Below are positions 23,718-34,274 of a stretch of DNA of 64,000 nt, piece by piece. Location of the stretch: positions 81,494,142 through 81,558,141 of the forward strand of contig CM049306.1 of the NCBI GenBank assembly GCA_026874595.1, read 5' to 3'. This DNA is from Sipunculus nudus (taxonomy: Eukaryota > Annelida > Sipuncula > Golfingiida > Sipunculidae). The translations under genes were made by a program, and so were the position numbers. The notes beneath the pieces were generated by a model. The model was not told the DNA's origin. It saw only the letters and a list, made by a program, of their open reading frames with translations, and ran no database searches. Position 1 is the stretch's first letter. Every line of letters starts with the position of its first letter.

Positions 23718-23785
23718 CTGGGCTCCCTTAGCAGTCTGTGCAGCTACCCGTGTCTCGCGCAGACCATAGCGATCCAGCCAGCCAC
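23718..23785 (-). other. candidate first (5' UTR) exon of the GPCR gene
   Basis: On the minus strand CCCAG|GTGAGT is a near-consensus donor (intron from 23717). It could pair with the acceptor at 17023, giving an intron of about 6.7 kb. The exon lies at the edge of a locally GC- and CpG-richer stretch (23690-24140) with a CCAAT motif (ATTGGCT on the minus strand, about 23960). That fits a promoter for a minus-strand gene. A seven-codon upstream reading frame (ATG at 23767, stop at 23744) lies inside. The 5' limit is not defined. This is inference from splice signals only. Confidence 0.4.
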
Positions 23786-24180
23786 AAGCTTGCTGCAGCC
23801 CTCCATATCACAGATGACAGTTTTCATATCACAGATAACAGATGGACGGAATGTTAAGAGATTCTCACAGTTCAGAACTCAAACCTTACATGTTTGTTGA
23901 CAGTTCAAGATGGCGGAGATATGCAAACATCTACTGAAATATAACTCAGGTCACGCCTCAGCCAATCAGGTGTGGCGAATCTGACCTCACACCTGCGGCC
24001 ACGAGGTGCGGAGCGCAGGAATAATAATTGACGTCACATTGGGTAGAATTCCATGCAAGATAGTACTCGTTTCGTGTAATCATATTATATTTGCCCGACT
24101 GAAAGGTTGTCGTTCTCAGCTATATATAGGCGCGGCAGGCCAAAGGACATATATAATATATGGGTCACATATTGTCGCTA
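23786..24180 (-). promoter_or_regulatory. possible GPCR promoter region
   Basis: The sequence is richer in C, G and CpG than its surroundings ('cacacctgcggccacgaggtgcggagcgcagg') and holds an inverted CCAAT box near 23960. It sits immediately upstream (minus strand) of the candidate first exon. A TATA-like 'ctatatataggcgcgg' at about 24119 faces the other way. No transcription start can be read from sequence. Confidence 0.3.
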
Positions 24181-24199
24181 CTAATCAGTGACCGTACTA

Positions 24200-25149
24200 A
24201 TCAAATACACAAATTTATATCTAAACAAATATTTCTTTACCGATACATTTCATGGTCTCAGTGAAAACATACTGTGTAAAAAAAAAAAAAAAAAAAACGC
24301 ACACACTAAGCTTAATTTTAAAAGGCAGGTTCACTGAGTGCGTTACCTAATTGCGGACAACAAAAAATAATAGCTGTATAAATAATTGTTGAATGAAAAA
24401 AGTTGAGTTCATATACTGTCCGAGTGTTAACTATATATATATTATTGACCAAGTCGAATTTAAATTGAAATTAAACTCTGTTCGAGTTTGCATCTTTTGG
24501 AAAATAATTCCTTAATTAATGTCAAATAGATTTAAACGTTTTTATTTTTTATGCGAGTCTGAATAAAAAAAAATTAGTTTTCTGAAAGAATTTTAAGGTT
24601 CCATTCTAGAGATACAACAATAATACAATCCATCGCCCTATAACTTTTTGGTCAAAGAATCACCAAATGTATTTGCATAATCAAGTATACTTATTTTATT
24701 AACTTTTCTTCCAATAAATTCACACGAACAGATATTTTAGACGTCCCTGAATAAAATTATTTCCCTAAATAACGTAAACATGCTCCTTCAATGTAATTTT
24801 TCCTTTCAAAGCATTGGAAAATATTGGAAATTGGACACATTTTGCTGGAAAAAGTGTGTCGGCCGCGAATATTGCTTTGCAGTCTTGAATGAGATTATAT
24901 GTTGCCTTTGCATTTAGGCTACAGACAAAAACTAATGGTTGTTTGGAATAGTCGCTTAGCCTATATTTCACGGATCATTATTTTTGTTTGGGGGTGGGGG
25001 GGGGGGGATGAATAAACTAAGTCATGGGTAGTATTGTTAGTTCAGATTTCGGATAAATGGTCACAATTTCGGTTCTCCCTTTTTTATTTCGGTCTTCGGA
25101 TATTCGACGTTCTACTGTATTATATAAGGGCCTTTTCCGATATTTGACA
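24200..25149. other. intergenic, no gene seen
   Basis: AT-rich, with a 19-nt A run near 24280 and a G run near 25000. No reading frame or repeat family recognised. Confidence 0.4.
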
Positions 25150-25345
25150 TCTATTTTGACAACCTCTTAATTGGAAAAGGCCAGAGAAAACCGGTCCCAC
25201 CGCACACAGGCTGTATACATATTGATTATATCCGTGTTTATAACATGATCGAGGGGGCCCGCCAAAAAACCAAACACTTTCAACAATGACACCTGGCGGC
25301 AAGTCAGAGTATTGCAGAGGGCTTTTTTTCATCTATAGTGATCAG
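25150..25345. repeat. dispersed repeat family J, copy 1
   Basis: It shares 'cacaggctgt ... ccgtgtttataacatg ... gggggcccgccaaa ... ccaaacac-ttcaa ... ggcggcaagtc ... agggc' in order with 49440-49612. No coding capacity. Ends undefined. Confidence 0.6.
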
Positions 25346-26029
25346 TAGCGAATCCAGAAATTCGAGAACAGGGGGGTTGTATATATATATACTTATATAT
25401 TTAGTGTTATTATTATTATTATTATTCAATACATTTTCAACCTTTATGAAAATATTTTTTTTATTTCACCTATATGAAAAAAATGTAGAACCATTTTTTG
25501 TTGTACAGTTAATAACAGTTCAGCGGTGGAGTGTATGGGTGGGGTTCTCTCCCTCTTATCAACAGAACATTTGTTTGTTCGTGACCTTGGATTATCTTTG
25601 ACAAATTACCATAAACGCTTGCATGCATGTATATCTTATAGTGATTATTTCGATTATATACGTTCCGATAATTGGTCGTCGTGCAGTCCTGAAGATGCAG
25701 ATTTCTTTCTTGGTTTCTTTCTTTCTTTCTTCCATTTGTATATGTACTGGACTACTGGTTTATATTATCTTTTTCTGGGCTGGACAAATACCACTTCTAC
25801 ATAACTAGGACAAAAGTCCTCTTCTAGAATATAATAATCTTATTTGTTCCCATCAAATTTAATATTTAGGAAATATATTTTCCTAATACAAAATCAATTT
25901 TCCTAAATTTTCAACCCTATTTTATTTATTTTTTACATTTGATTGAAACAGTCATCACCACACTATAGGCTGCCATTTATAGGAACTCAATGCGGCAATA
26001 AATGCGTGCCAACTTTCTACATTTTCAGA

Positions 26030-26236
26030 AGCAGATCGGGGGGGGGGGGGTCTAGTGGGTCCGCCCCCCCCCCCCCTTTTTTTCATCAGAAACGGTTTTT
26101 ATTTGAGGGCTTCAGACAAAATTTTGCGGCCTGGACCCCCCCCCCCCTTTCCAGACCTGGGGACCTTTTTTTAGGGTTTTCATTAGTCCTTGGTTGCCCC
26201 CCCCCCCCCCTTTCCTAAATCCTGGATCCGCCCCTG
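26030..26236. repeat. dispersed repeat family K, copy 1, with C/G homopolymers
   Basis: Matches 44985-45201 over 'gcggatc-gggg ... ggtccgcccccc ... gggcttcagacaa ... gcggcctgga-cccccc ... ggggacc-ttttt ... cattagtcc ... aaatcctggatccgcccctg'. The outer ends are inverted (GCRGATC / GGATCCGC), as in a small DNA element. Five G or C runs of 11-14 nt make the assembly length uncertain here. Confidence 0.6.
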
Positions 26237-26504
26237 ATTTTCTTAACATGCGACCTATAACTGAAGACTATTGAAGAACATATATGCTGATTGGCGGCAT
26301 TGATGTTATATTTACTTAACAACGCCTACGGGCCTAATGCGAACCTGTGCAATGAGATTACACCAGGTATAATGCTGGACCATTACTTTTCAAGAACATG
26401 TGTAACATGTATATGAACAATGCAAGTACTAAACACTTAGAACAAGAAACAATTAAATGAACATCACTGCTGCAATTCTGGCATGGGTGCACACAACACA
26501 AAAA

Positions 26505-27975
26505 CTAGAATATGGGTAGTCAACAAACGACTACGTGTATCCTCCAAAATCAGAGTGGGAAAGGTAAAGTGAGGCATGGATTGAGTGACAAGGGGAAATA
26601 GAGTGAGGTGTGTTGCATAATAGCCTGGATGTTTGCAGCTGAAATGTTTATGTAGGTTGCGCCACCTACCACAAAATCCAGTAAGCTGTCCAAGATGTAT
26701 AAACATGCATAATTTTAGGCAGATAAGTCAAACCACTACTGAGATATGAGTGATTTTAGCCCACAGCAGACAAACAGACAGACACTGTGCAAAAATAGTG
26801 GCAGGTGGCGCCACCAATTTTGTGTATGATTAAGAGCTATGTGAGATCTATACACATGCAAAATTTCAGGGGGATATGTCAAACCAGTCCTGATATTTAA
26901 GCCTGAATGTGTGCAGCGTATACGTAAATGTAGGTGGCGCCACCTGCCACAAAATCCAGAAAGCTATCCAAGATGTATAAACCTGCAAAATTTTAGGCAG
27001 ATATGTCAAACTACTGCCGAGATATGAGTGATTTTATCCAACGGCAAACAAAAAGAAGGACGCTGTGCAAAAATGATTGCAGGTGGCACCACTGCTTTTG
27101 CTTATGAGAAAGACCTATGTGAGATCTATAAACATGCAAAATTTTTGCCCAATCGGTCAAATGGTTCCTGAGATATGAGCTTGGATGCCTGCAGCGTAAT
27201 TTTGAATGTAGGTGGCACCACCTGTCATAAAATCAAGAAAGCTGTCAAGGATGTATAAACCAGCAAAATATCAGGTGGATAAGTAAAACCACTGCCGAGA
27301 TATGAGTGATTTTATCCCAAGGCAGATGAACAGATGGACGCTGTGCAGAAATGGTTGCAGATGGCACCACCAGTTTTGCGTATGATAAAGACCTATGGGA
27401 GATCTATACACATGCAAAATTTTGACCCAACTGGTCAAACGGTTCCCGAGATATGAGCTTGGATATCAGCGGCTTAAACGTTAATGTAGGTGGCGCCACC
27501 TGTCATAAAATCAAGAAAGCTGTCCAGGATGTATACACATGCAACATTTCAGATGGAAAAGTCCAACCAATGCAGAGATATGAGTGTTTTTATCCCAAGG
27601 CAGATGAACAGATGGACGCTGTGCAAAAATGGTTGCAGGTGGCACCACCATTTTTAGTGTATGTTATAAAGCTTTCCAAGGGCTACATTTGTGCAAAATC
27701 TTTAGCCTTATCGGTCAAATGGTTCCCGAGATATGGGGGTTTATGTGTGGAAACAGACGCACAAATGGACGCTGGGCAGAGAGGACAGGTCAGAGGTCAC
27801 CAAAAAATTATGGCGCAGCAGTTCACATGTGACAGATCATGATTCTGAAATTCGAAAAATTCTGCCCAGTAGTTATGGAGGAGTTCTCCGGAAACCTATG
27901 CGGCGATGGCGGATGCATCGTCGTCCGACTGAAAACTTACTAGTATCCGCAAAACTCTGTTTTGGCGAATACAAT
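26505..27975 (+). repeat. family B: 278-bp dimeric tandem array ending in a hairpin
   Basis: Palindrome blocks of the GGTGGCGCCACC type start at 26654, 26804, 26933, 27082, 27211, 27360, 27489 and 27638. The spacings are 150, 129, 149, 129, 149, 129 and 149 bp, so the true unit is a 278-bp dimer. One half carries 'cataaaatcaagaaagctgtc ... gagatatgagtgatttt ... cagatggacgctgtgcaaaa'. The other carries 'gagatctatacacatgcaaaatttt ... ggtcaaacggttcc'. The array ends with a diverged half-unit and a hairpin GTATCCGCAAAAC / GTTTTGGCGAATAC (27943-27972). The left limit is inferred from where family A breaks off. Confidence 0.8.
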
Positions 27976-28385
27976 GATTGTAGCTGGCACCACCAGTCTT
28001 ATATACAACAAAGATATATGCCCATAATATATAAATATGCCCAATGTCAGTCTGATATGTCAAACCCCTCCTGTGAAATAAGCAGGGACATACACTGTGC
28101 AAAAATTATTGTAGGTGGCGCCACCAGTCTTGTACACTATAAAGCTACCCGATATGTATAAACATGCCCAATTTTAGGCTGATGTATCAATTTCCTCTGT
28201 AGAAATAAGCAGGCGCATAAACTGCAAAAGTCAATGTAAGTGGCACCACCTGTCTTGTAAATGAGAATACCATCAAAGACACATAGACAGGTCAAAATAT
28301 CAGTCCAATACATCAAACTTCCCCAGAGTTTGATGCACTTGACTGATAAGGCTTAGGTGAGTAAGGCAGTTGCCCCCGAGTGACC

Positions 28386-28583
28386 TGTTATAAGGGTTGT
28401 TTTCCTTCTCACCTTCACACCCCAAACTCTGTTTGTCCTTTACAAGGTTTATTCACAGCCAACAGATTAGGTCCCGCCATGTGCCCAGGTCTCTTACTAA
28501 ACCGGAAGAGAAAGTTACCTAACCTCCGCACAATGACTACAATATAGTGCATGCCTTACACTCTCCAAACAGAGATCACTACA
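28386..28583 (-). repeat. gypsy 3' LTR (198 bp)
   Basis: In element orientation it begins TGTAGTGATC (28583) and ends ...TTATAACA (28386). It matches the other LTR apart from three substitutions in the core, a few at the outer edge and a 13-nt gap. Confidence 0.92.
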
Positions 28584-28600
28584 TCACCTCCTCCTGAAGC
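28584..28600 (-). other. gypsy polypurine tract
   Basis: Minus-strand AGGAGGAGGTGA lies directly before the TGTAGTG start of the 3' LTR, the position where plus-strand DNA synthesis is primed. Confidence 0.75.
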
Positions 28601-29307
28601 AAGTACATGGTTGTATAATAGTCAGGGGTGATGTTACTTTACTTTAAGGATAATTATCATATATATCTCTACTGTATTTTCCTTGGTTTATAATATAGTT
28701 AATATAGAAAATAGTTAGTTGAGAGATTCACAGAGTTCATATGAAATAAAACACAGTTCCTTGTTTTCACCATAACAACAGACCAACATAGGTCACCATC
28801 TCTCAATAATATCACCTATGATTGTACTCTAAGGCATTATGTTTACCGCCTCTATCAGTCTTTGGTTCACCATCCCTTTAACCCATGAGTGCCTATACTA
28901 AGGTACTCACTAATAAAGGTCAATTACATTATTACATTATTCAGTCTCATATATGGATGCAATTCAACCAGATCAGGTGTAAGCATGTTATCATGTCCAA
29001 TAAAAATCAGGTGTATACATGAACATTATTAAATATTAGAGATGTGTAACCATCTCTGACATATAATATACTGTAATATACTGTAAGGTATCATGTATGG
29101 TGTATGCATGAACATTATTAAACAGTTAAGGTACATAAACAGTTCAGTCCTATATTATGCACAATTCATCACTACACTAACAGTCCCACCATCATATCAG
29201 GATGTGCCTTACTCAAATAGTGTGAATAGGGGTAGACTACCCTAAACACAGTGGTTCCAAGGGCATTATTCTGGCCCTATCACACAGGGTACCACTAATT
29301 TGGAATA

Positions 29308-30276
29308 TTATTCATAATAAAGCTTCAGCTGGTCCACATGTTTGGGTTCTAAACCTTTCTTCGTACGGATATGAACATCAACGTTACCTAGTTGTTTTTC
29401 AACAGTATATGGTCCCTCCCACCGAGGAGACAACTTTGCTGATAACTGTTTATCCGCATCAGAAACCGGGTGGGTTTTCAATAACACTCTATCACCAGGC
29501 ACAATAGTAGAAGCTCTCCTTCCCCTATCGTAGTGAATTTTTCTGGCAGCAGCCTGATCAAGCATCCTACCACTGGCCTGATCAGCACGGACTTTGTCTT
29601 TAGCGAGTTTGGATATCATATAGCTGTTATGATCTGATGGGCCATCAGCAGGAGAGGTAAACAATTTATTAGCGATCGGTGATTCTAGTTCACGTGACAA
29701 GTTCAGCGCAGCTGGACTCCATCCAGTAGACTGGTTTTCTATGGAATTTAGAGCAAATCTGAATTCTGCAAGATGGATATCCCAGTTTTGATGATCATCA
29801 CCGTCCTCACGTACATAACTGGATAACACAGCCTTTATATCACGATTGACCCTCTCCACCCAGTTACACTGAGGGTGGTAGGGAGTACTATGTATAAGAT
29901 CAACGCCCCACTTATTACATACAGCTTGTAAAAACTTGGAGGTGAATTGCGAACCGTTATCAGTCAGAAGTTTCTTAAGTGGACCATAACGCGTAAATAC
30001 TTCTCGCACCAAACACAAGTTTATGATCTTCCCAGTAGCTCTAGTTAAAGGGAAAAGCTCCACCCACTTAGTAAAATGGTCTCTGGTCACTAGAATGTAC
30101 TTATGGCGAGCACGCGTGGATGGTAACGGACCAACCAAATCTGCTGCTAGTAATTCCCATGGTTGCGAAGATATTATCACTTCCATAAATCCAGGTGGTT
30201 TACGATACACTGGCTTAATTTCCTGACATATCCGACAAAGACGAACATAATCTCTGACATCTTTACCGATGCCCTT
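29308..30276 (-). pseudogene. gypsy integrase (part after the in-frame stop)
   Basis: It continues in the same frame as the RNase H/PHD segment after a single TGA. First come the end of the HHCC zinc motif (CRIC) and then the catalytic core: D in AADLVGPLP, D in LTDNGSQF and E in WVERVN. Counting from codon 30210 they fall at residues 24, 84 and 119, so the D-x34-E spacing is intact. A GPY-type module follows near the end (SPRWEGPYTVEKQLG) and there is no chromodomain. The enzyme would insert the element cDNA into chromosomes. All catalytic residues are present, so the loss of function is due to breaks upstream. Confidence 0.9.
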
Positions 30277-31250
30277 TCAGTAAAAATGACGTACTATACG
30301 GATCAAAGTCTTGCGTCGGCCGAAGTGGCTAGCTGTAGGAGAATTATGTAACTCGTTAAGCACAGTCAATTTCAAAACTTGAGGTATCAGAAGTCTCCGA
30401 CCAGGTAATGTTTTTTGATACAATACAGTGTCTATCTCACAATTCTCAGCTAATTTTCTCATCACATGAGAAATATCCGGATGGCTTTCAGGAGACTGAA
30501 GGAATTTAAAGAGAGGTCCTAACTGAGGATCCTCCTGTTGTAAACTTGCTATAGTGTCCAGATCCGGTAAGGATCCAATGCTTTGATAGATCACATCAGA
30601 TACCCTTGATTTTAGTACAGTTTGATTCATGTCCTGAGTACATAGGCTACATACAAAGTCAATTTTACCTGCTTCTTCAGGCAAAACACCAACACAAACA
30701 TCATGATACCACCTGTCACATTTATCACATTGGATCCAGTCCAACAGGCTATCAGTTGGTTGTACACAGTCCAGTGCCTCACACTTATTACCAAAGTCTG
30801 TGACAATTCCCCTTTCGATTACACCATTTTCCATAACAGGTTCGAACCGGCTGTCTCTAGACAACGCATCTGGGACGACATGGAGCCTTCCTGGACGATA
30901 TGTAATTTCAAAATCGAAATCTTGTACACGAAGAACCCATCTATACAGACGAGGAAGCAAGTCATGTTTAGTAGTGAATATCCAAGTAAGCGCTTGATGA
31001 TCTGTTACCACAATTGTATGACGCCCTTCTATTAATGGTCGCCACTTTTCTAGGCTCCACACAACCGCCAAAATTTCCCGTTCTGTTGTACTGTATTTTC
31101 TCTCAGCTGCAGAAAGCGTTCGACTACTGAAGCCTATTGTACGTAGGTTGCCAGCTTGTCTTTGGTTTAAACAGGATCCTAGACCTACGGCACTTGCATC
31201 CGTATGTAATTCGAAATCCTCATCAGGATCCGGATGAGCTAAACAAGGAG
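30277..31250 (-). pseudogene. gypsy RNase H, PHD finger and integrase zinc-domain segment
   Basis: The frame opens before 31071 with the RNase H start (ELHTDASAVGLG), then STTEREILAVVW and TDHQALTWIF, and ends RNase H at PDALSR. Next comes a linker with a complete C4HC3 PHD finger (30783-30640) and the integrase HHCC start (LHNSPTASHFG...IRIVRHFY). The frame stops at TGA 30279-30277, where related elements usually have Trp in the F-Y-W-x-G motif. The same frame resumes at once, so this is a point nonsense change. The preceding junction near 31250 requires a frameshift from the RT segment. Confidence 0.88.
30640..30783 (-). other. PHD zinc finger embedded in gypsy Pol
   Basis: Cysteine and histidine spacing is C-x4-C-x12-C-x2-C-x4-H-x2-C-x14-C-x2-C, the full C4HC3 PHD pattern. 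Aromatic residues occur in D-W-I-Q-C and D-R-W-Y-H. The second Trp is at the position that forms the trimethyl-lysine cage in histone H3K4me3-reading PHD fingers. It lies between the end of RNase H (PDALSR) and the integrase zinc domain. A chromatin-targeting role is inference. Confidence 0.85.
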
Positions 31251-31498
31251 CAGAGCTCTTTTAATGTTTGAAAAGCTGCAGAACAGTTATCAGTCCATTG
31301 ATATTCGACCTCTTTTCTACGGAGACGATTAAGAGGTTCTGCGGAAGTGGAATAGTCCGGAATAAATTTTGCGTACCACCCGCACATTCCTAAGAAACGT
31401 TCAAATTCTTTCTTATTTCTCGTGGCCGGATAGTTCCTTATGGCGTCTACTTTATCAGAGGTAGTGGAAATCCCCATGTGTGAAACTCTATGGCCCAA
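31223..31498 (-). pseudogene. gypsy RT C-terminal (connection) segment, shifted frame
   Basis: It reads F-L-G-H-R-V-S, then GISTTSDKVDAIRNYP, ERFLGMCGWYAKFIPDYS and EPLNRLRRKEVEYQW, the conserved end of Ty3/gypsy reverse transcriptase. It is one frame away from the main RT segment (junction in a T run near 31490) and one frame away from RNase H (junction near 31250). Confidence 0.88.
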
Positions 31499-32910
31499 AA
31501 AGGTTGTCTGCGTCAGAAAAAAAGTGGCTTTTACTGATGCTGATTGTAAGTCCAGCCTCTTTAAGACTGTCCAGTATGATTCTAATATGATTCATGTGAT
31601 CATCCCAAGAGGCAGAAAAAACTATTATGTCATCTATGTGTACATAACAAAACCGACCGAGACAGTTTTTCGCTTTTAAAACCTTTTCCATAAGGCTTTG
31701 GAAGGTTGCTGGTCCATTTTTGACGCCGAACGGGAGAACTTTAAACTGGTATAAGTTCTGACCAATCGAAAACGATGTGAGTTCACGGTCCGCTTTCCGA
31801 AGAGAAACTTGCCAGTAACCTGAGCGAAGGTCTATGGTAGAAAAAAGTTGAGGACCATAAAGTGATGAGAGTATATGATCGGTTCTCTGTAAAGTATAAG
31901 CATCAGTCTTTGTTTGGGCATTTAGTTTTCTGAAGTCTATACACATGCGCCAAGTTCCATTGGGTTTAGGAGTCATAACTACTGGACTCCTCCAGGGAGA
32001 TTTAGATTCCTCAATTATCCCATTAGCTATTTGAGGAAGCTGCTCCTCTGCTGCTTTCTGCTTAGCAGGAGATAAACGGTATGGGATTTGTTTAATAGGT
32101 TCATTTCCCTCAAGTAACACGATTTCATGTTCAATGATATCAGTCCAGCCCAAATCATCAGTTAGGACTTCCGGATAATTCTGTGTAAGCTGAATCATAG
32201 CCATTTTCTTTTTATCATCCTTAATTAACATTTCATGTTCAAACTCAGAGTTATTATCCACCACAGGTTTTCTCATACCTAATAAAGGCCATTTGATCAC
32301 AGGTTTCTTAGTAGAAATCCAATAACTCTGCGAGGCAAAGTCTATAGTAAGTCTAGCCCTGTACATAAAATCACGCCCCAATAATACTGGAGTAGCCAAC
32401 TGTTTCACAACTACACACTCTACACAGAGTATTAGTCCCCCACAAGATATGTCTGCCATTACATATCCTGAGGGCTCAACCTTAAGACCATCAAACCACT
32501 TCAGAGGGCGGCTCTGGTCCTTCTGGGGTATAAGATTAAGCTTGTCACACAATTGTTCAGAAAGAATAGTCACAGCAGCCCCAGAGTCAGCTAAACCATA
32601 ACTCTCCAGGCCATTCACAAAAACACTTACTAAAGGTCTCTCGTTTAGCATCTCTGGAGTAAACACATGGTTATCATTCTGTTTATACTTTAAGGAAGGA
32701 ATCCACTCATCAGCCTCAGGATTTAAATGGAGTTCACTGGTAGATATGAAACTACAGGGTTTAGCCTCATCAGACTTTTTGTCAGAAATTTCGGTACTGG
32801 CAACCTTACTAGAAGTAACAGATGGACAGTCCCGCCGTTTATGGCCCAATTCACCACATTTAAAGCAAGCCTCACTGTATTCTGACTGTTCCGCGCATTG
32901 TCTCTTGGTT
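31488..32910 (-). pseudogene. gypsy CCHC knuckle, protease and reverse transcriptase
   Basis: Frame order: zinc knuckle C-F-K-C-G-E-L-G-H-K-R-R-D-C (32867-32826), aspartic protease with active site A-D-S-G-A (residue 88 counted from codon 32849), then RT from about residue 235. Motifs include SPWRSPVVMTPKPNGTWRMC, FSTIDLRSGYWQV, LPFGVKNGPATFQ and the catalytic box Y-V-H-I-D-D. The box has His (CAC, 31640-31638) where YxDD enzymes have Tyr; both Asp are kept. The frame ends in a stop caused by a shift in a T run near 31490. The zinc knuckle, normally the gag C-terminus, is in this frame and not in the gag frame. Confidence 0.9.
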
Positions 32911-33838
32911 TCTCTTTGTGATCATTTGTAACAGGAAATTTACCCCTGTTAGCACAGTGTGAGTTTAACACAGGTTTGTCACTACTCCCATTATTTTGAC
33001 GGCGTTTATCACTTTCCTCACGTATTATACGTCTCTGTAGGATAAAGTCATCAGCAAACCGAGCTAAATCTCGTAACAACAAATCCTCCTTTTCCATCAG
33101 CTTTAGGCGCAATGTCTCATCTCTCACGGTGGACATAAGCTGATCTGAAATGATACTATCAAAGATTCTAGCCACCTCAGGCTCCTCCCTAACTGCACTG
33201 GAGGGTCTGAGCCAACGGACGAAATACTCCTCCAACCTGGAGGCGAAATCAAGAAAACTTTCAGAAGCCTTGTTAGTCTCTTTTCTAAACTTAACTCTGT
33301 AGGCTGTAGGAGTCAGGTGATACCTAGATAGTATGGCATCTCTAACAATGTTAAAATCAAGTCTTTCATCAGGGCTTAAAGAATAGTATGCTTGCTGAGC
33401 CAATCCGGTTAAATACGGCTCCAAAAGAAATGCCCACTCAGTATCTGGTATTTCATGTCTGGTAGCCAGGTTAACACATTTTTTAAACCAATAATGGATA
33501 TCATCAGATTCACATAGTTTAGTCATCTCAGGAATTTTGGATACAGTCACTTTAGATTTTGACACCAATTTTTCCATTGTGTTCAACAGTGTGGCATTAT
33601 CCTCACGGCGAGTGTCAGAGAAATGTTTAAGCAGTTCTTTAAACATTGAATCACTAGGGGAAGGGCTGCCCTTTACCCCTGTCTCAGGCTCCTCAATTTT
33701 AGGCAAGTCCGATAAAGCCTCAACCCGCATCTCTTTGTTGGTAAGTTCGGACGTATCAATATGATTGAAATCACACAAGCGCACTAGATAATCATTAGTG
33801 TATCGTCTCAAGTATGTCACTTTCTCCTGTTTCTCCAT
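32870..33838 (-). pseudogene. gypsy gag (matrix/capsid part)
   Basis: Begins at ATG 33838 (MEKQEKVTYL). The open frame reaches back to 33922, but those codons lie in the untranslated leader. The middle has the capsid-like helical region typical of Ty3/gypsy gag: W-F-K-K-C, LEPYLTGLAQQAYYSL, ILSRYHLTPTAYRVKFR and SFLDFASRLEEYFVRWL, then a charged tail. It builds the particle that packages element RNA. The frame leaves the gag-knuckle path near 32.9 kb, so the CCHC knuckle is encoded one frame away. A lost or gained base or a programmed shift would both explain this. Confidence 0.85.
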
Positions 33839-34256
33839 GATGTGACAATGTGAAGAACAATTATAAATAATAAGAATAATAATAGGAACTATGTACAGTC
33901 TTTTCTCTGAACCACGAATCATGAATGAATCCGCTGTTTTGATAACACCAGAGAAAGTAACTCACGTAACACTGTCCGTACGTCAGCCGGGAACTGACAA
34001 ATAATACTTATATCAAAGTCCAGATATCCCTCGCTTGGGAGTGGCGAGCACAAAATATATATAATATAATGTCCACTAACAGCACAGTTAGTAATATACA
34101 GACGCAGAATCCCTCGCAAGAGTAGCGAGTCCAGTAGTGTAAAGCGTTACACCACTCGAAGCCGGGACGGCAACATGCACAAGATGGCGGGCGCTGGACG
34201 AAGAACCAGCACGTCAGGGAAAAGCTATTTGAAACAGTCCTACCTCAACCAGAAGA

Positions 34257-34274
34257 GCCCCACGTTGGGCGCCA
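34257..34274 (-). other. gypsy primer binding site, tRNA-Lys
   Basis: Minus-strand TGGCGCCCAACGTGGGGC immediately inside the 5' LTR equals the 18-nt complement of the 3' end of tRNA-Lys1,2 as known from retroviruses that use that primer. The match is complete. Confidence 0.88.

Noticed and set aside
25943-26218. Gly/Ser/Pro-rich 91-residue frame
   Set aside because: Made by G and C homopolymers of repeat family K.
27453-28161. Overlapping plus-strand open frames of 67-142 residues
   Set aside because: They follow the 278-bp array, change frame between units and have no recognisable domain.
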